A stretch of 64,000 nt of DNA from DATHBD01 sp035296325. Its GTDB lineage: Bacteria > Actinomycetota > Actinomycetes > Mycobacteriales > Micromonosporaceae. The stretch spans positions 1 to 64,000 of the forward strand of contig DATHBD010000014.1 in the NCBI GenBank assembly GCA_035296325.1, in the 5' to 3' direction. Both the position numbers and the translations under genes were made by a program. The notes below the pieces were generated by a model. The model worked only from the letters and a program-made list of their open reading frames with translations. It was not told the origin of the DNA and ran no database searches. This document shows, in pieces, positions 41,673 through 50,607 of the stretch (the stretch's first letter is position 1; each line of letters begins with the position of its first letter).

Positions 41673-43724
41673 ATGTCGATGACCGCGCCACCAACCCGGC
41701 GAGCCGGCAGCGACGGCGGCCGGGTGGACGGCAACGCCGGGTCGGCGGACACGCGCGACGACGCCACGTCCCAGCTGTGGACACCACCGGCCCGCCGGAT
41801 CGCCCGGGTCCCGGACCGCGGGGCCCCACCGGTCGGCGGACGGCGTGGCGGAGCGCCGGGCACGCTGCTCGGGCTGCACGTCGGCCAGATCGTCGTGGCG
41901 CAGATCGCGGCCGCGCTGATGATCGCCGGCGTCGGGGCGGCCGCATCCGGCAGGGCCGTCGGCGTGCTGCAGCTCGCGCTGATCACCCCGGTGGTACCGG
42001 CGCTCCTCCTGCTCGCCTTCGGTCGTTGGCGCCGCCGCTGGGTGTACCAGTGGATCGCCCAGGGCAGCCGCTTTCTGGCGCGGCGCCGGACCCTGGCCCG
42101 AAACGACGACCCGGCCGCCCTCTTCGAGCTGCTCCGACCGGCCGGCGTCGCCACCGGCATCGAGGTGGACGGCACGCCGGTCGGCGTGATCGAGGACCCG
42201 TACGGCCTCACCGCCGTCCTGGAGATCGGCGACACCACCGGGCTGCTCGCCGACTCGCAGCCCGCCGTGCCGGCTCTCGCCTCGCTGCTCCCGCCGGGCG
42301 GGCCGGACCAGCCGGCGGTGCGGCTGCAGCTGCTCGTCTCGGGTGTGGCCGCTCCCGCGGCGCGGGCCGGAGCCGGCCCTGCCGCCAGCTCGTACCGCCA
42401 GCTCACCGAGGGCCGGATCCTCGCACAGCACCGGGTACTGCTCGCGGTGCACATCCGCCGGGTCGGCGGATTCGCCGATCCGGAGCTGCAGCGCAGCCTG
42501 GCCAGCGCGGTACGCCGCGCGCGCCGCCGGATGGACCGGCTCGGGCTTGTGTGCCGGCCCCTGGCCAGCGACTCGGTGCTCCGCGCGTTGGCCGAGCTGG
42601 CCCACCACGACGGGGCCCTGCCGGCCACCGAGGGCTGGACCGCGATGGACGTCGGCGGCATGCGACAGGTCAGCTTCCGGTTGACCCGCTGGCCCGACCC
42701 GCACAGCGCGCTGGCCCGGACGCTGCTGCCCCGGTTGCTCACGTTGCCCTCGGCCGGCACCACCGTGTCCCTCGCCGTGGAGCGCGCGAACCGCACGGTC
42801 GATCTGGCGCCCACTGAAGCCGGCGCGGTGCGGGCCGAGCTGGTGATCCGGCTCGCGGCACCGGGCAGTGCCGCGCTCACCGCCACCATCGACGCCCTAC
42901 GCCGGTTGCTCGGTGCCGTCCAGGCCCGGGCGCAGTGCCTCGACGGCGCCCAGTTGGACGGCCTGGCCGCCACCCTGCCGCTGGGCGGCGCGGCGACCGG
43001 TCCGGGTGCCGCTCTCGCCGGCATGGCAGCCGGGCGCGAGGGCCTTGGCATGGCGGGGGCCATGGCGTTGCAGCTCAACACCGACGCACTGGCCTCGATT
43101 GAGGTACCGGTCGGCGGCGCCGGCATGATGCTCGGCGTCAACCGGCGCGGTGAGCCGGTGACGCTGCGCCTGTTCCGTGCCGAGCCGACCCGGGCCGCCC
43201 TCATCGGCGGGCTGCGCTGCGCGCAGGTGATCGCGCTGCGGGCGTTGGCGCTCGGCGCGCAGGTCGTCGTGCAATCCGGTCGACCGGAGGTATGGGAGCC
43301 GTTCCTGCGCGGCGTCAGTGGTTCTGCCGACGCGGTCACGCTGGTGGCACCCGGGCGGATCGTCGAACCGCCGCCCGCCACCGCGGTACGGCCGCACCTG
43401 CTCGTGATCGACCTCGGGCCGATCGGCGCCACCGGCGTACCGGCGATCGAGTCGGCGTGGCTGACCACGCTGCTGCTCCGCGAGGAACTGACCGCGAGCG
43501 ACCTCGATCTCCTGGCCCGGGCCGACGTGGCGCTGCTCCAGCCACTCTCCCCCGAAGAGGCGCGGCTCGCCGCCAGCGGGCTGGGCCTCGGCGACGCGGC
43601 CGACTGGCTGACCCGCATTCGCGGCGACATGGTGGCCGTCGTGGCGGGTCGCCGGACCCTGCGCTGGGCGTTGCTCTCCGGTACGCCGATCGAACAGCAA
43701 CTGATCGGACCGGTCACCCGCTGA
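41673..43724 (+). CDS. eccE: type VII secretion protein EccE
   Basis: EccE is a peripheral membrane component of the T7SS core complex. The 683-residue protein has a disordered N-terminus, two adjacent membrane helices (about residues 72-115; VGQIVVAQIAAALMIAGVG and LQLALITPVVPALLLLAFG) and a large cytosolic domain. RQVSFRLTRWPDP and a repeated helical region with LIGGLRCAQVIALRALALG fit this family. GGGGAGGTCGGGCA precedes the ATG. It lies downstream of mycP across the opposite-strand esx pair. The other core genes (eccB, eccC, eccD) are not in the window, so EccE here either serves a system encoded elsewhere or marks a split locus. Confidence 0.85.
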   Translation: MSMTAPPTRRAGSDGGRVDGNAGSADTRDDATSQLWTPPARRIARVPDRGAPPVGGRRGGAPGTLLGLHVGQIVVAQIAAALMIAGVGAAASGRAVGVLQLALITPVVPALLLLAFGRWRRRWVYQWIAQGSRFLARRRTLARNDDPAALFELLRPAGVATGIEVDGTPVGVIEDPYGLTAVLEIGDTTGLLADSQPAVPALASLLPPGGPDQPAVRLQLLVSGVAAPAARAGAGPAASSYRQLTEGRILAQHRVLLAVHIRRVGGFADPELQRSLASAVRRARRRMDRLGLVCRPLASDSVLRALAELAHHDGALPATEGWTAMDVGGMRQVSFRLTRWPDPHSALARTLLPRLLTLPSAGTTVSLAVERANRTVDLAPTEAGAVRAELVIRLAAPGSAALTATIDALRRLLGAVQARAQCLDGAQLDGLAATLPLGGAATGPGAALAGMAAGREGLGMAGAMALQLNTDALASIEVPVGGAGMMLGVNRRGEPVTLRLFRAEPTRAALIGGLRCAQVIALRALALGAQVVVQSGRPEVWEPFLRGVSGSADAVTLVAPGRIVEPPPATAVRPHLLVIDLGPIGATGVPAIESAWLTTLLLREELTASDLDLLARADVALLQPLSPEEARLAASGLGLGDAADWLTRIRGDMVAVVAGRRTLRWALLSGTPIEQQLIGPVTR

Positions 43725-43767
43725 CCCGGGGCGTAGAGGTTTGGTGATCCGTGGCACCATTCCGGCC

Positions 43768-44148
43768 ATGGGTCTTCTCATCCGGCTCGCGATCAGCGCT
43801 CTGGCGCTGTGGATCTCGACGCTGATCTTCGAGGGCATCACGCTCGGCGGCTCCGCCAGCCGGCAGGTGCTCACCGTCGTGATCGTGGCGGCGATCTTCG
43901 GCATCGTCAACGCGGTCCTGCGGCCGATCATCAAGGTGATCGGCTGCTGGGCGTACGTCCTCACGCTGGGTCTGGCGGCGATCCTGGTCAATGGCGCGCT
44001 CCTCATGCTGACCAGTTGGATCGCCGGCCGGCTCGACCTGCCCTTCCACGTCGATGAGTTCTGGCCGACGGCGGTGCTCGGCGCGCTCTTCATCGGCATC
44101 GTGAGCTGGGTGCTGAACATGGTGGTCCCCGACGGTGACCGGGACTGA
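43768..44148 (+). CDS. phage holin family 4 / DUF small membrane protein
   Basis: A 126-residue integral membrane protein with four predicted helices (MGLLIRLAISALALWIS, VLTVVIVAAIFGIVNAVL, VLTLGLAAILVNGALLML, AVLGALFIGIVSWVLNMV). It matches the small four-helix proteins annotated as phage holin family 4 (mycobacterial superfamily), which are common chromosomal proteins in actinobacteria. The name does not imply a prophage, and no phage genes are nearby. Its function is unknown. It follows eccE by 43 bases, but the bidirectional-looking gap and the terminator after it suggest a separate unit. Confidence 0.85.
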   Translation: MGLLIRLAISALALWISTLIFEGITLGGSASRQVLTVVIVAAIFGIVNAVLRPIIKVIGCWAYVLTLGLAAILVNGALLMLTSWIAGRLDLPFHVDEFWPTAVLGALFIGIVSWVLNMVVPDGDRD

Positions 44149-44165
44149 CCCCCACCCCCGCACCA

Positions 44166-44250
44166 CCCCCGCGATCTTGCAGTCCTGCTCGCCCGTCCGC
44201 GGCCTTCGCGGCGATTTGCCCGTGGCACACCTGCAAGATCGCGCGGGGGG
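44166..44250. terminator. long-stem hairpin with GATCTTG arms
   Basis: GCGATCTTGCAG (44171-44182) pairs perfectly with CTGCAAGATCGC (44231-44242); flanking C and G runs extend the stem with a bulge. The 48-base apical part contains its own CCGCGG...CCGCGG-type hairpin. It probably terminates the holin-like gene and reads both ways. The GATCTTG outer arm is shared with the palindromes near 19.1 and 19.5 kb. Confidence 0.65.
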
Positions 44251-44281
44251 AGGCGCGGGGCGGGGGCGAGGCGAGGGGTTT

Positions 44282-44692
44282 GTGGTCAGTACGGATCCGG
44301 GGCGGCTTGACGTGGACCTGATCCACGGGTGGCTGTCCACGGACGCGTACTGGGCGCTGGGGCGCACCCGCGAGGCGCAGGTTCGCGCCATGGCGGCGTC
44401 CACGACGTACGGGGTGTACCGGGTGACCGACGGGCGGCAGGTGGCGCTGGCCCGGGTGGTGACCGACGGCGTGGTCTTCGCCTACCTCTGCGACGTGTAC
44501 GTGGATCGCCCGGAGCGAGGGACCGGCCTGGGCACCTGGCTCGTGGAGTCGGTGGTCGCCGATCTACGCGCGGCCGGCGTGAAGCGCATCACGTTGCGCA
44601 CCGCGGACGCCCACGGGCTCTACGCGAAGCTGGGCTTTCGGGACAGCGAGCCGGCTATCTGGATGGAGCTGGGCCCTACGGTAGGAGGGTGA
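44282..44692 (+). CDS. GNAT family N-acetyltransferase
   Basis: A 136-residue cytosolic acetyltransferase. The acetyl-CoA binding motif A is YVDRPERGTGLGTWLVESVV (R-x-x-G-x-G), after the core strand VFAYLCDVYV; motif B (AHGLYAKLGFRDSE) is also clear. The N-terminal YWALGRTREAQ resembles the small GNATs that modify amino acids or antibiotics, but the substrate is not evident. GTG at 44282 follows GAGGGG and gives the family length. The stop overlaps the rarD start (GTGA), so the two are coupled. Confidence 0.88.
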   Translation: MVSTDPGRLDVDLIHGWLSTDAYWALGRTREAQVRAMAASTTYGVYRVTDGRQVALARVVTDGVVFAYLCDVYVDRPERGTGLGTWLVESVVADLRAAGVKRITLRTADAHGLYAKLGFRDSEPAIWMELGPTVGG

Positions 44693-45621
44693 ATCCGCTC
44701 CGCCGTGGCTATCTGCTCGGCATCGCCGCGTACTTCTGCTGGGGCGTCTTCCCGATCTACTTCAAGATGCTGGCCCCGTCCACGCCGTGGGAGATCCTGG
44801 CGCACCGGGTCATCTGGTCGGCGCTCTTCGTCGGCCTGCTGCTCACCGCTGTACGCGGCTGGCGCTTTCTGCGGCCGCTGGCCCGGCGGCCCCGCACGCT
44901 CGCCGCGATCGGGCTGACCGCGGTACTGATCTCGATCAACTGGGGCACCTACATCTACGCGGTGCTCAGCAACCATGTGGTGGAGAGTTCGCTCGGCTAC
45001 TTCATCACCCCGCTGGTCAGCGTGGTGCTGGGGGTCATGGTGCTGGGTGAGCGGATGCGCCCGCTGCAGTGGGTGGCGATCGGTGCCGGCACCGCGGCGG
45101 TGGTGGTCCTCACCATCGACTACGGGCGTCCGCCGTGGATTGCCCTCATTCTGGCCTGCTCGTTCGGCGCGTACGGCCTGGTGAAGAAGCAGCAGGGACT
45201 ACCCGCGGCCGAAGGGCTGTTCGTGGAGTCGGCGGCCCTCGCCGTCCCCGGGCTGGGGTACCTCGCGCTGCTCGCCTGGCAGGGCCAGTCCACGGTCGGG
45301 GTCAGCGCCCCCTGGCACACCGTGCTGCTGTTGGCGTCCGGCGTCATCACGGCCGTGCCGCTGCTGCTGTTCGCCGGCGCCGCCAACCGGATTCCGCTCT
45401 CCGAGTTGGGCATCCTGCAGTACATCGCGCCGATCCTGCAGCTCGCGATCGGCGTCGCCGTCTTCCACGAGCCGATGCCGCCGGTCCGGCTCGCCGGGTT
45501 CGCGCTGGTCTGGCTCGGCCTGGCCGTGTTCACCTGGGACGCGGTACGGGCGGTGCGCCGGAGCCGCCGCGAGCGGGCGGCGACTCCGGTGCCCGTCGGC
45601 ACGGATCACGTCACGTCGTAG
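44689..45621 (+). CDS. rarD: RarD, EamA family transporter
   Basis: A 310-residue membrane protein with ten predicted helices arranged as two EamA repeats. The N-terminus RRGYLLGIAAYFCWGVFPIYFKML and the segment SINWGTYIYAVLSNHVVESSLGYFITPL are characteristic of RarD. RarD proteins are drug/metabolite superfamily members annotated as chloramphenicol-sensitivity proteins; the substrate is not established. GTG overlaps the GNAT stop, with GTAGGAGG just upstream. The 3' end overlaps that of the convergent anti-sigma gene by 16 bases. Confidence 0.92.
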   Translation: MNPLRRGYLLGIAAYFCWGVFPIYFKMLAPSTPWEILAHRVIWSALFVGLLLTAVRGWRFLRPLARRPRTLAAIGLTAVLISINWGTYIYAVLSNHVVESSLGYFITPLVSVVLGVMVLGERMRPLQWVAIGAGTAAVVVLTIDYGRPPWIALILACSFGAYGLVKKQQGLPAAEGLFVESAALAVPGLGYLALLAWQGQSTVGVSAPWHTVLLLASGVITAVPLLLFAGAANRIPLSELGILQYIAPILQLAIGVAVFHEPMPPVRLAGFALVWLGLAVFTWDAVRAVRRSRRERAATPVPVGTDHVTS

Positions 45622-46346
45622 GTCAGAACCACGGATTTGCCGTCATTCTTACGGAGCTCGACGCGTTCCATGTCACTGAGCCGTACGTCCGCCGTGGTCA
45701 GGAAGTTCATGTCGTCGCCGAAACTGGCGTCCCACACCGCGACCTGCTGGGGCGGCGCACCGGTCTTGAACACCGCGAAGAGCCGGAACGTGTAGCGCGC
45801 GGAGCCGGGCTCCCGGAGCTTGCCGTAGTAGCAGTGCATCCTGATCTCGGTGCGGTTGGCCACCGGGCGCAGGGCCAGCTCCGCGGACATCGGAATGCCC
45901 GACGCGGTGTCGCGCATCGCCCGCATGACCGGACCGGACGAGATCGACGGAGAGGGCGTCGGGGAGCCCGCGGTGAGGCCGCTCACGCCGACCGTCGCGA
46001 CGACGGCCGCGCACGCCGCGGCGAGCACCCCCGCGACAGTCTGCAGGCGACGGCGCCTGCGGTCCCGGGTCCGGGACCGGCGGGCCGCCTCCAGCAGCGC
46101 CGGCAGGCCATCCGGCTCGCTTTCGGTCCGTTCCGGCGGTGGTTCCGCAGGCCCGGGCGGCTCGCCGGCCATTTCGGCGACCGCCACATCGAGCCGGCCC
46201 AGCAGACCGGGCAGTACGGCCAGCTCGGAAACGTGGGCCGGGCAGGTCCGGCACTCGGAGAGGTGCCGCTGGTAGTCGGCCCGCTCGGCCGGGGACAGCG
46301 CCCCCAGCACGTACGCGGCGGAGTCATGGGCGAACGCACAACTCAC
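45606..46346 (-). CDS. zinc-binding anti-sigma factor
   Basis: A 246-residue membrane anti-sigma factor for the ECF sigma factor encoded just upstream. The N-terminal ZAS domain has H-x-x-x-C-x-x-C (HLSECRTC), the zinc motif that can sense thiol stress or simply stabilise the fold. A membrane helix (VAGVLAAACAAVVATVGVSG) follows at about residues 104-124. The extracellular domain has a beta-rich sequence (MHCYYGKLREPGSARYTFRLFAVF) with a possible ligand or wall-sensing role. GTG overlaps the sigma-factor stop (GTGA), ensuring balanced synthesis. The end overlaps convergent rarD. Confidence 0.92.
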   Translation of the reverse strand: MSCAFAHDSAAYVLGALSPAERADYQRHLSECRTCPAHVSELAVLPGLLGRLDVAVAEMAGEPPGPAEPPPERTESEPDGLPALLEAARRSRTRDRRRRRLQTVAGVLAAACAAVVATVGVSGLTAGSPTPSPSISSGPVMRAMRDTASGIPMSAELALRPVANRTEIRMHCYYGKLREPGSARYTFRLFAVFKTGAPPQQVAVWDASFGDDMNFLTTADVRLSDMERVELRKNDGKSVVLTYDVT

Positions 46347-46855
46347 TGGGTCACCCCCAGTTCCTCGAGAGCCAGCCGCAACGAGCGCAGGGCGTAGAAG
46401 GTGCGGGACTTGACGGTGCCCGGCGGGATACCCAGCTTGGCGGCGACCTCGGCGACCGATCGTCCCCGGTAGAAGCAGTCGACAAGCACCTCGCGGTGCT
46501 GTCGGGACAGCCGACCGAGCGCCTCGGCGATGAGCCAGGACTCCACAGCTCGCTCCGTCTCGTCGACTTCCGGCACCTCCGGCAGGATATCGGTGATGAT
46601 TTCGGTGCCCCGGGCCGCACGACGACGCCACGCGTCGATGGCGAGATTGCGGGCTGTGGTGAACAGCCAGGCCCGCACGGACCCGCGGTCGGGGTCCATC
46701 GCCTCCGGGTGCTGCCAGGCGCGCAACAACGTCTCCTGCACCAGGTCCTCGGCTCGTTGGCGGTCACCGCTGGTAAGTCGGACGGCGTAGGAGAAGAGTG
46801 CGGCGCCGTGCTCGACGTGCATCGCCCGCAGCAGGTCGGTGCCATCATCGTTCAC
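46343..46855 (-). CDS. ECF RNA polymerase sigma factor
   Basis: A 170-residue group 4 sigma factor. Region 2 shows AEDLVQETLLRAWQHPE (region 2.2) and the DNA-melting RAWLFTTARNLAIDAWRRR. Region 4 contains LSRQHREVLVDCFYRGRSVAEVAAKLGIPPGTVKSRTFYAL, described as a helix-turn-helix at about residues 115-155. It is held inactive by the coupled anti-sigma factor until a signal is sensed. A close resemblance to mycobacterial SigL/SigK-type ECF factors is apparent. Promoter elements for autoregulation upstream of the ATG could not be confirmed. Confidence 0.94.
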   Translation of the reverse strand: MNDDGTDLLRAMHVEHGAALFSYAVRLTSGDRQRAEDLVQETLLRAWQHPEAMDPDRGSVRAWLFTTARNLAIDAWRRRAARGTEIITDILPEVPEVDETERAVESWLIAEALGRLSRQHREVLVDCFYRGRSVAEVAAKLGIPPGTVKSRTFYALRSLRLALEELGVTQ

Positions 46856-46955
46856 GTTCTGGCTTCCCCTTCGGTCCGTCTACCTCTGTGACACGCGGCC
46901 GACGGCTCAGCGGTTCACGGGTCGGGCTGACGGATCGCCGACAGCCGCAGGCAGA

Positions 46956-47732
46956 CTACTCGCGCAGGGCGTCCCCGAGGGTGAGCGCGGCGGCGGCCAG
47001 GCGTGACTTGATCACCTTCGCCGACGTCATCAGGTCCGGGGCGGGCACCGCGCAGGCCACCGCCACCCGGCGTTCCGGGTCCCGGTCGTTGCGCACCATG
47101 ATCGCCGCGCTGGCGACCCCGGGCCGGTACTGACCGATCTCCATGTGCATGCCGCGTCGCTCGCCGGCGGTCAGGTCGGCGTCGAGCATCTCCGGGGCGG
47201 TGAGGGTGGCGCTTGTGTACTCCCGCATGCCGGCCTCCTTGAGGAACCGCCAGCGCTGATCCGGCGTCATGGTGGCGAGCAGCGCCTTGCCCAGGGCGGT
47301 GGCGTGCGCGGCGTCGTCGAAGCCCGGGATGAACTCCTCGATGAACGGCGAGCGCGGCCCTTCCGCGGACGCCGTCACGGCGATCCGGTTTCCGACGAAT
47401 CGGCCGATGAAGTGGCTGTAGCCGGTCTCCGCCACGGCTCGGCGCAGGCCTTCAGCGACGCTCGCCGGCCCCCGGAAGGCAACGACGAGTTCGCGGTACC
47501 GCGCGGCGATCTCCAGACCGACCACGTAGGTGCCGTCCTCGCGGCGGATGACGTAGCCCTCGTACGCGAGGGTCCGCACCAGGTGGTAGGTCGTGGCGAC
47601 GGTGAGTTGGCACCGGCGCGCGATTTGTTTGACGGTGAGCCCCCGGGGCGACTGACCAACCGCTTCGAGCACCCTGAGTGCCCTGGAGACGCTCCGGATC
47701 AGATCCGAAGGCTCCGCCTGCGGGTCACGCAC
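46956..47732 (-). CDS. IclR family transcriptional regulator
   Basis: A 258-residue regulator. The N-terminal winged helix-turn-helix spans SRALRVLEAVGQSP through LTVKQIARRCQLTVATTYHLVRTL (about residues 15-55). The C-terminal IclR effector domain contains HATALGKALLATM and GQYRPGVASAAIMV. The effector is unknown. GTG is the start, with GGGAGG at a good distance. The gene is isolated between the sigma factor and the polyprenyl synthase, and no divergent metabolic operon is available as an obvious target. Confidence 0.93.
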   Translation of the reverse strand: MRDPQAEPSDLIRSVSRALRVLEAVGQSPRGLTVKQIARRCQLTVATTYHLVRTLAYEGYVIRREDGTYVVGLEIAARYRELVVAFRGPASVAEGLRRAVAETGYSHFIGRFVGNRIAVTASAEGPRSPFIEEFIPGFDDAAHATALGKALLATMTPDQRWRFLKEAGMREYTSATLTAPEMLDADLTAGERRGMHMEIGQYRPGVASAAIMVRNDRDPERRVAVACAVPAPDLMTSAKVIKSRLAAAALTLGDALRE

Positions 47733-47990
47733 CGCCGCACCTCCCCAGCCGCAGCAGCATCAGCTTTTACACCATATGAAAGCGCACCCGCACATGGAAC
47801 ACTTCCGGCCAACAAAGAGTGATGGCCCAATTGCTCTCCGAGTCAGCGACGAATCTCGATATCTCGGACGAACCGCTGTCGACCAGGCGAAATACCCCGG
47901 GCCTGGCGTCGATCGGGGAGTATCGACGCCCGGTTGGTCGGACGCTGTTGAGTAGCTGGGTCACGGCGGTTGAGTACACCGCGTCGACGA

Positions 47991-49028
47991 TCAGCCCGTA
48001 CGTTGCACGATGAAGTCGCAGAGCCCTTCCAGGGCCCGTCTGGCCGGCGTGCCCGGCAGCGTGCCGAGCGCACCGCGCGCCTGCTCCGCCGACGCGCGCA
48101 CCGTCTCCCGGGCCCGCTTCATCGCCGCCGACTCCCGCAGCAGGGTCAGCGCCTCCTCGTGCAGCGCGTCATCGGTCACCGGGCCGTCCGCCAGGATCTC
48201 CCGCAGCCGGACCGCCGAGGCGTCGGTGTCGGCCGACGCCAACGCGTAGAGCACCGGCAACGTGGGCACCCCTTCCCGCAGGTCGGTGCCCGGCGTCTTG
48301 CCCGACTGGTCGCTGTCGCTGGCGATGTCGAGGAGATCGTCGGAGAGCTGGAACGCCGTGCCGATCCGTTCGCCGTACATCGCCAGGCTGTCCACCTGGT
48401 CCGGTGGCGCGCCGCCGAACATCCCGCCGAACCGCGCGCTGGTGGCGATCAACGACCCGGTCTTCTGCGAGATCACCCGCAGGTAGTGCTCGATGGCGTC
48501 CTCACCGGCGGCCGGGCCGGCGGTCTCCGCGATCTGACCGTGAACCAGGCGGGAGAAGGTGCGCGCCTGGATCCGGACCGCTTCGATGCCCAACTCGGTC
48601 GCCAGATCCGCCGCCCGGGCGAAGAGGTAGTCACCGATGAGGATGGCCACGGCGTTACCCCACCGCGAGTTCGCCGAGGGTGCCCCCCGCCGCACCGCCG
48701 CCTCGTCCATCACGTCGTCGTGGTACAGCGTCGCCAGGTGGGTCATCTCCACCACCGTCGCCGCGGTGACCACCCCGGGCCCGAACGGGTCGCCGAAGTG
48801 CGCGCCCAGCGCCACCAGCAGCGGCCGGAACCGCTTGCCACCGGCCTCGACGAGATGGCGGGCGGCGTCGGTGACCAACGGATCGGCGCTGGTCACCGTG
48901 TCGCGTAGGCGCTGCTCGACTTCCCCGAGCACCGCCGCCACGTTCCCGGCCAGCTCCGGATCGGAGAAGTCGAAACCGATCGACGTGCCTGCAAGTTCCT
49001 GTGCGTCCGCGCCCGCCACGCTCACCAC
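47991..49028 (-). CDS. polyprenyl diphosphate synthase, trans-type (menaquinone side chain likely)
   Basis: A trans-isoprenyl synthase of about 345 residues that extends allylic diphosphates with isopentenyl diphosphate. Both aspartate-rich motifs are present: the first in LYHDDVMDEA and the second in QLSDDLLDIASD. GGKRFRPLL precedes the first. The chain length cannot be read with certainty. Position directly after nuoN suggests the quinone side chain (heptaprenyl/octaprenyl, menaquinone) that complex I reduces. Two adjacent GTG codons (49028, 49025) can start it; the second overlaps the stop of a tiny upstream frame (GTGA). Confidence 0.92.
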   Translation of the reverse strand: MVSVAGADAQELAGTSIGFDFSDPELAGNVAAVLGEVEQRLRDTVTSADPLVTDAARHLVEAGGKRFRPLLVALGAHFGDPFGPGVVTAATVVEMTHLATLYHDDVMDEAAVRRGAPSANSRWGNAVAILIGDYLFARAADLATELGIEAVRIQARTFSRLVHGQIAETAGPAAGEDAIEHYLRVISQKTGSLIATSARFGGMFGGAPPDQVDSLAMYGERIGTAFQLSDDLLDIASDSDQSGKTPGTDLREGVPTLPVLYALASADTDASAVRLREILADGPVTDDALHEEALTLLRESAAMKRARETVRASAEQARGALGTLPGTPARRALEGLCDFIVQRTG

Positions 49029-49063
49029 GATGTCATATCTCTCGCTCGCTGAGGTTCACTCAT
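49022..49063 (-). CDS. tiny frame bridging nuoN and the polyprenyl synthase
   Basis: Thirteen codons (M-S-E-P-Q-R-A-R-D-M-T-S-W) start in an ATGA overlap with the nuoN stop and end in a GTGA overlap with the next gene's start. It may serve to carry ribosomes across the junction rather than make a functional peptide. It contains the GCGAGCGAGAG repeat seen at other junctions. Confidence 0.3.
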   Translation of the reverse strand: MSEPQRARDMTSW

Positions 49064-50607
49064 CGGACGAACTCGGCCGCCTTGGCCGTGACGTCCAGCA
49101 GCGGCCCCGGCACCACCCCGAGCAGCAACGTCGCCACCACGCCGATGACCAGCGCAGCGGCGGTCAGCGCACCCGGAATGGAGACGGTCGGCGTGTGCTC
49201 CCCGGGCTCGGAGAGCCACATCATCACCACGACGCGCAGGTACGGGAAGGCGAGGACGGCACTCGAGATCACGCCGGCGATCACCAGCCAAGTGTGCCCG
49301 TCCTCGATCGCCGCCGCGAACACGCCGAATTTCGCCATGAACCCGCTGGTCAGCGGCAGGCCCGCGAAGGCCAGCAGGACGAACGTGAACAGGCCGGCGT
49401 AGAGCGGCGACCGGCGACCCAGCCCCGCCCAGCGGGACAGGTGGGTCGCCTCGCCGTTGGCGTCGCGCACCAGGGTCACGATGCCGAACGCCGCGAGCAC
49501 CGTGAAGCCGTACGCCACCAGATAGAACAGTGAGCTGGACAGGCCGCGGCCCTGCTGGTCGATGGCCAGCACGCCGACCATGACGTAGCCGGCATTGGCG
49601 ATGGACGAGTACGCCAGGAGTCGCTTGATGTCGGTCTGGGTCACCGCGAGCACCGCACCGATGATCATCGTCAGGACCGCGATCGTGCCCAGGACCGGGG
49701 TGAAGTCCCACGCCGAGCGCGCGAAGGCGACCTGGCACACCCGCAGCAGCGCACCGAAGGCGGCCACCTTTGTGCAGGCAGCCATCAATGCGGTGACCGG
49801 CGTCGGCGCGCCCTGGTACACGTCCGGTGTCCAGACGTGGAACGGCACCGCCGCCACCTTGAAGAGCAAGCCGATGGTGAGCATGGCGAAGCCGACGTAG
49901 AGCAGGGTCTGGCTGTGCGGCGACTCCGCGATCGCCGCGTTGATGGCGCCGAAGTTCACCTGGCCGGCGAAGCCGTAGACCAGCGCCACGCCGAAGAGGA
50001 AGAACGCCGAGGCGAAGGAGCCGAGTAGGAAGTACTTCAGCGCCGCCTCCTGCGACAGCAGTCGCCGTCGGCGCGCCAGCGCACACATCAGGTACAGCGG
50101 CAGGGAGAAGACCTCCAGCGCCACGAACATGGTGAGCAGGTCGTTCGCGGACGCGAAGAGCATCATGCCGCCGAGCGCGAAGAGCGCCAGCGGGAAGACC
50201 TCGGTCGCGCCCTCCCGCCGCGACGCCTGGCTGCGGTCCGCGTCGGTGTTGGCGGTGACCGCCGCCTGCGCCACGAACGGGCCGCCGTGCTCCAGCGTCC
50301 GCTCGCCGATCAGCAGCAGCGACACCGCGCCGAGCACCAGGATCGAGCCCTGCAGGAACAATGCCGGTCCGTCGGCCGCCACCGCACCGCCGGCGGTGAG
50401 GGTGTGCTTGCCGGCCTGCCGGACCACCACCACCAGCGCGACCACGACCGCCACCAGCGACAGCGGCAGCTGGATGCGGTGCCGCAACCGGCCCGGTACG
50501 AAGCCTTCGATCAGCACGCCGACGCACGCGATGCCGAACATGATCAGCATCGGCGCGAGCGCCATGTAGTCGAGAGCGGGCAGCTTGAGTGCCTCTTCCG
50601 GGTTCAC
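49060..50607 (-). CDS. nuoN: NADH-quinone oxidoreductase subunit N
   Basis: NuoN is one of the three antiporter-like proton-channel subunits of complex I. The 515-residue protein has about 14 helices. It shows the Mrp-type signature region with a lysine in LLFKVAAVPFHVWTPDVYQGAPTPVTALMAA and the broken-helix QTDIKRLLAYSSIANAGY. The GTG overlaps the nuoM stop. Last of the nuo genes; the next gene is polyprenyl synthase. Confidence 0.97.
   Translation of the reverse strand: MNPEEALKLPALDYMALAPMLIMFGIACVGVLIEGFVPGRLRHRIQLPLSLVAVVVALVVVVRQAGKHTLTAGGAVAADGPALFLQGSILVLGAVSLLLIGERTLEHGGPFVAQAAVTANTDADRSQASRREGATEVFPLALFALGGMMLFASANDLLTMFVALEVFSLPLYLMCALARRRRLLSQEAALKYFLLGSFASAFFLFGVALVYGFAGQVNFGAINAAIAESPHSQTLLYVGFAMLTIGLLFKVAAVPFHVWTPDVYQGAPTPVTALMAACTKVAAFGALLRVCQVAFARSAWDFTPVLGTIAVLTMIIGAVLAVTQTDIKRLLAYSSIANAGYVMVGVLAIDQQGRGLSSSLFYLVAYGFTVLAAFGIVTLVRDANGEATHLSRWAGLGRRSPLYAGLFTFVLLAFAGLPLTSGFMAKFGVFAAAIEDGHTWLVIAGVISSAVLAFPYLRVVVMMWLSEPGEHTPTVSIPGALTAAALVIGVVATLLLGVVPGPLLDVTAKAAEFVR

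Noticed and set aside
41402..43717. Long minus-strand frame continuing upstream of the first WXG100 gene
   Set aside because: It is the antisense of eccE. The TTG at 41401 with a good ribosome binding site gives a normal 107-residue WXG100 protein.
43768..44148. Prophage suggested by a holin-family protein
   Set aside because: No phage structural, integrase or lysis genes are near; this four-helix family is a common chromosomal protein in actinobacteria.
47733..47990. Small open frames between the IclR gene and the polyprenyl synthase
   Set aside because: No ribosome binding sites or recognisable sequence; treated as intergenic.
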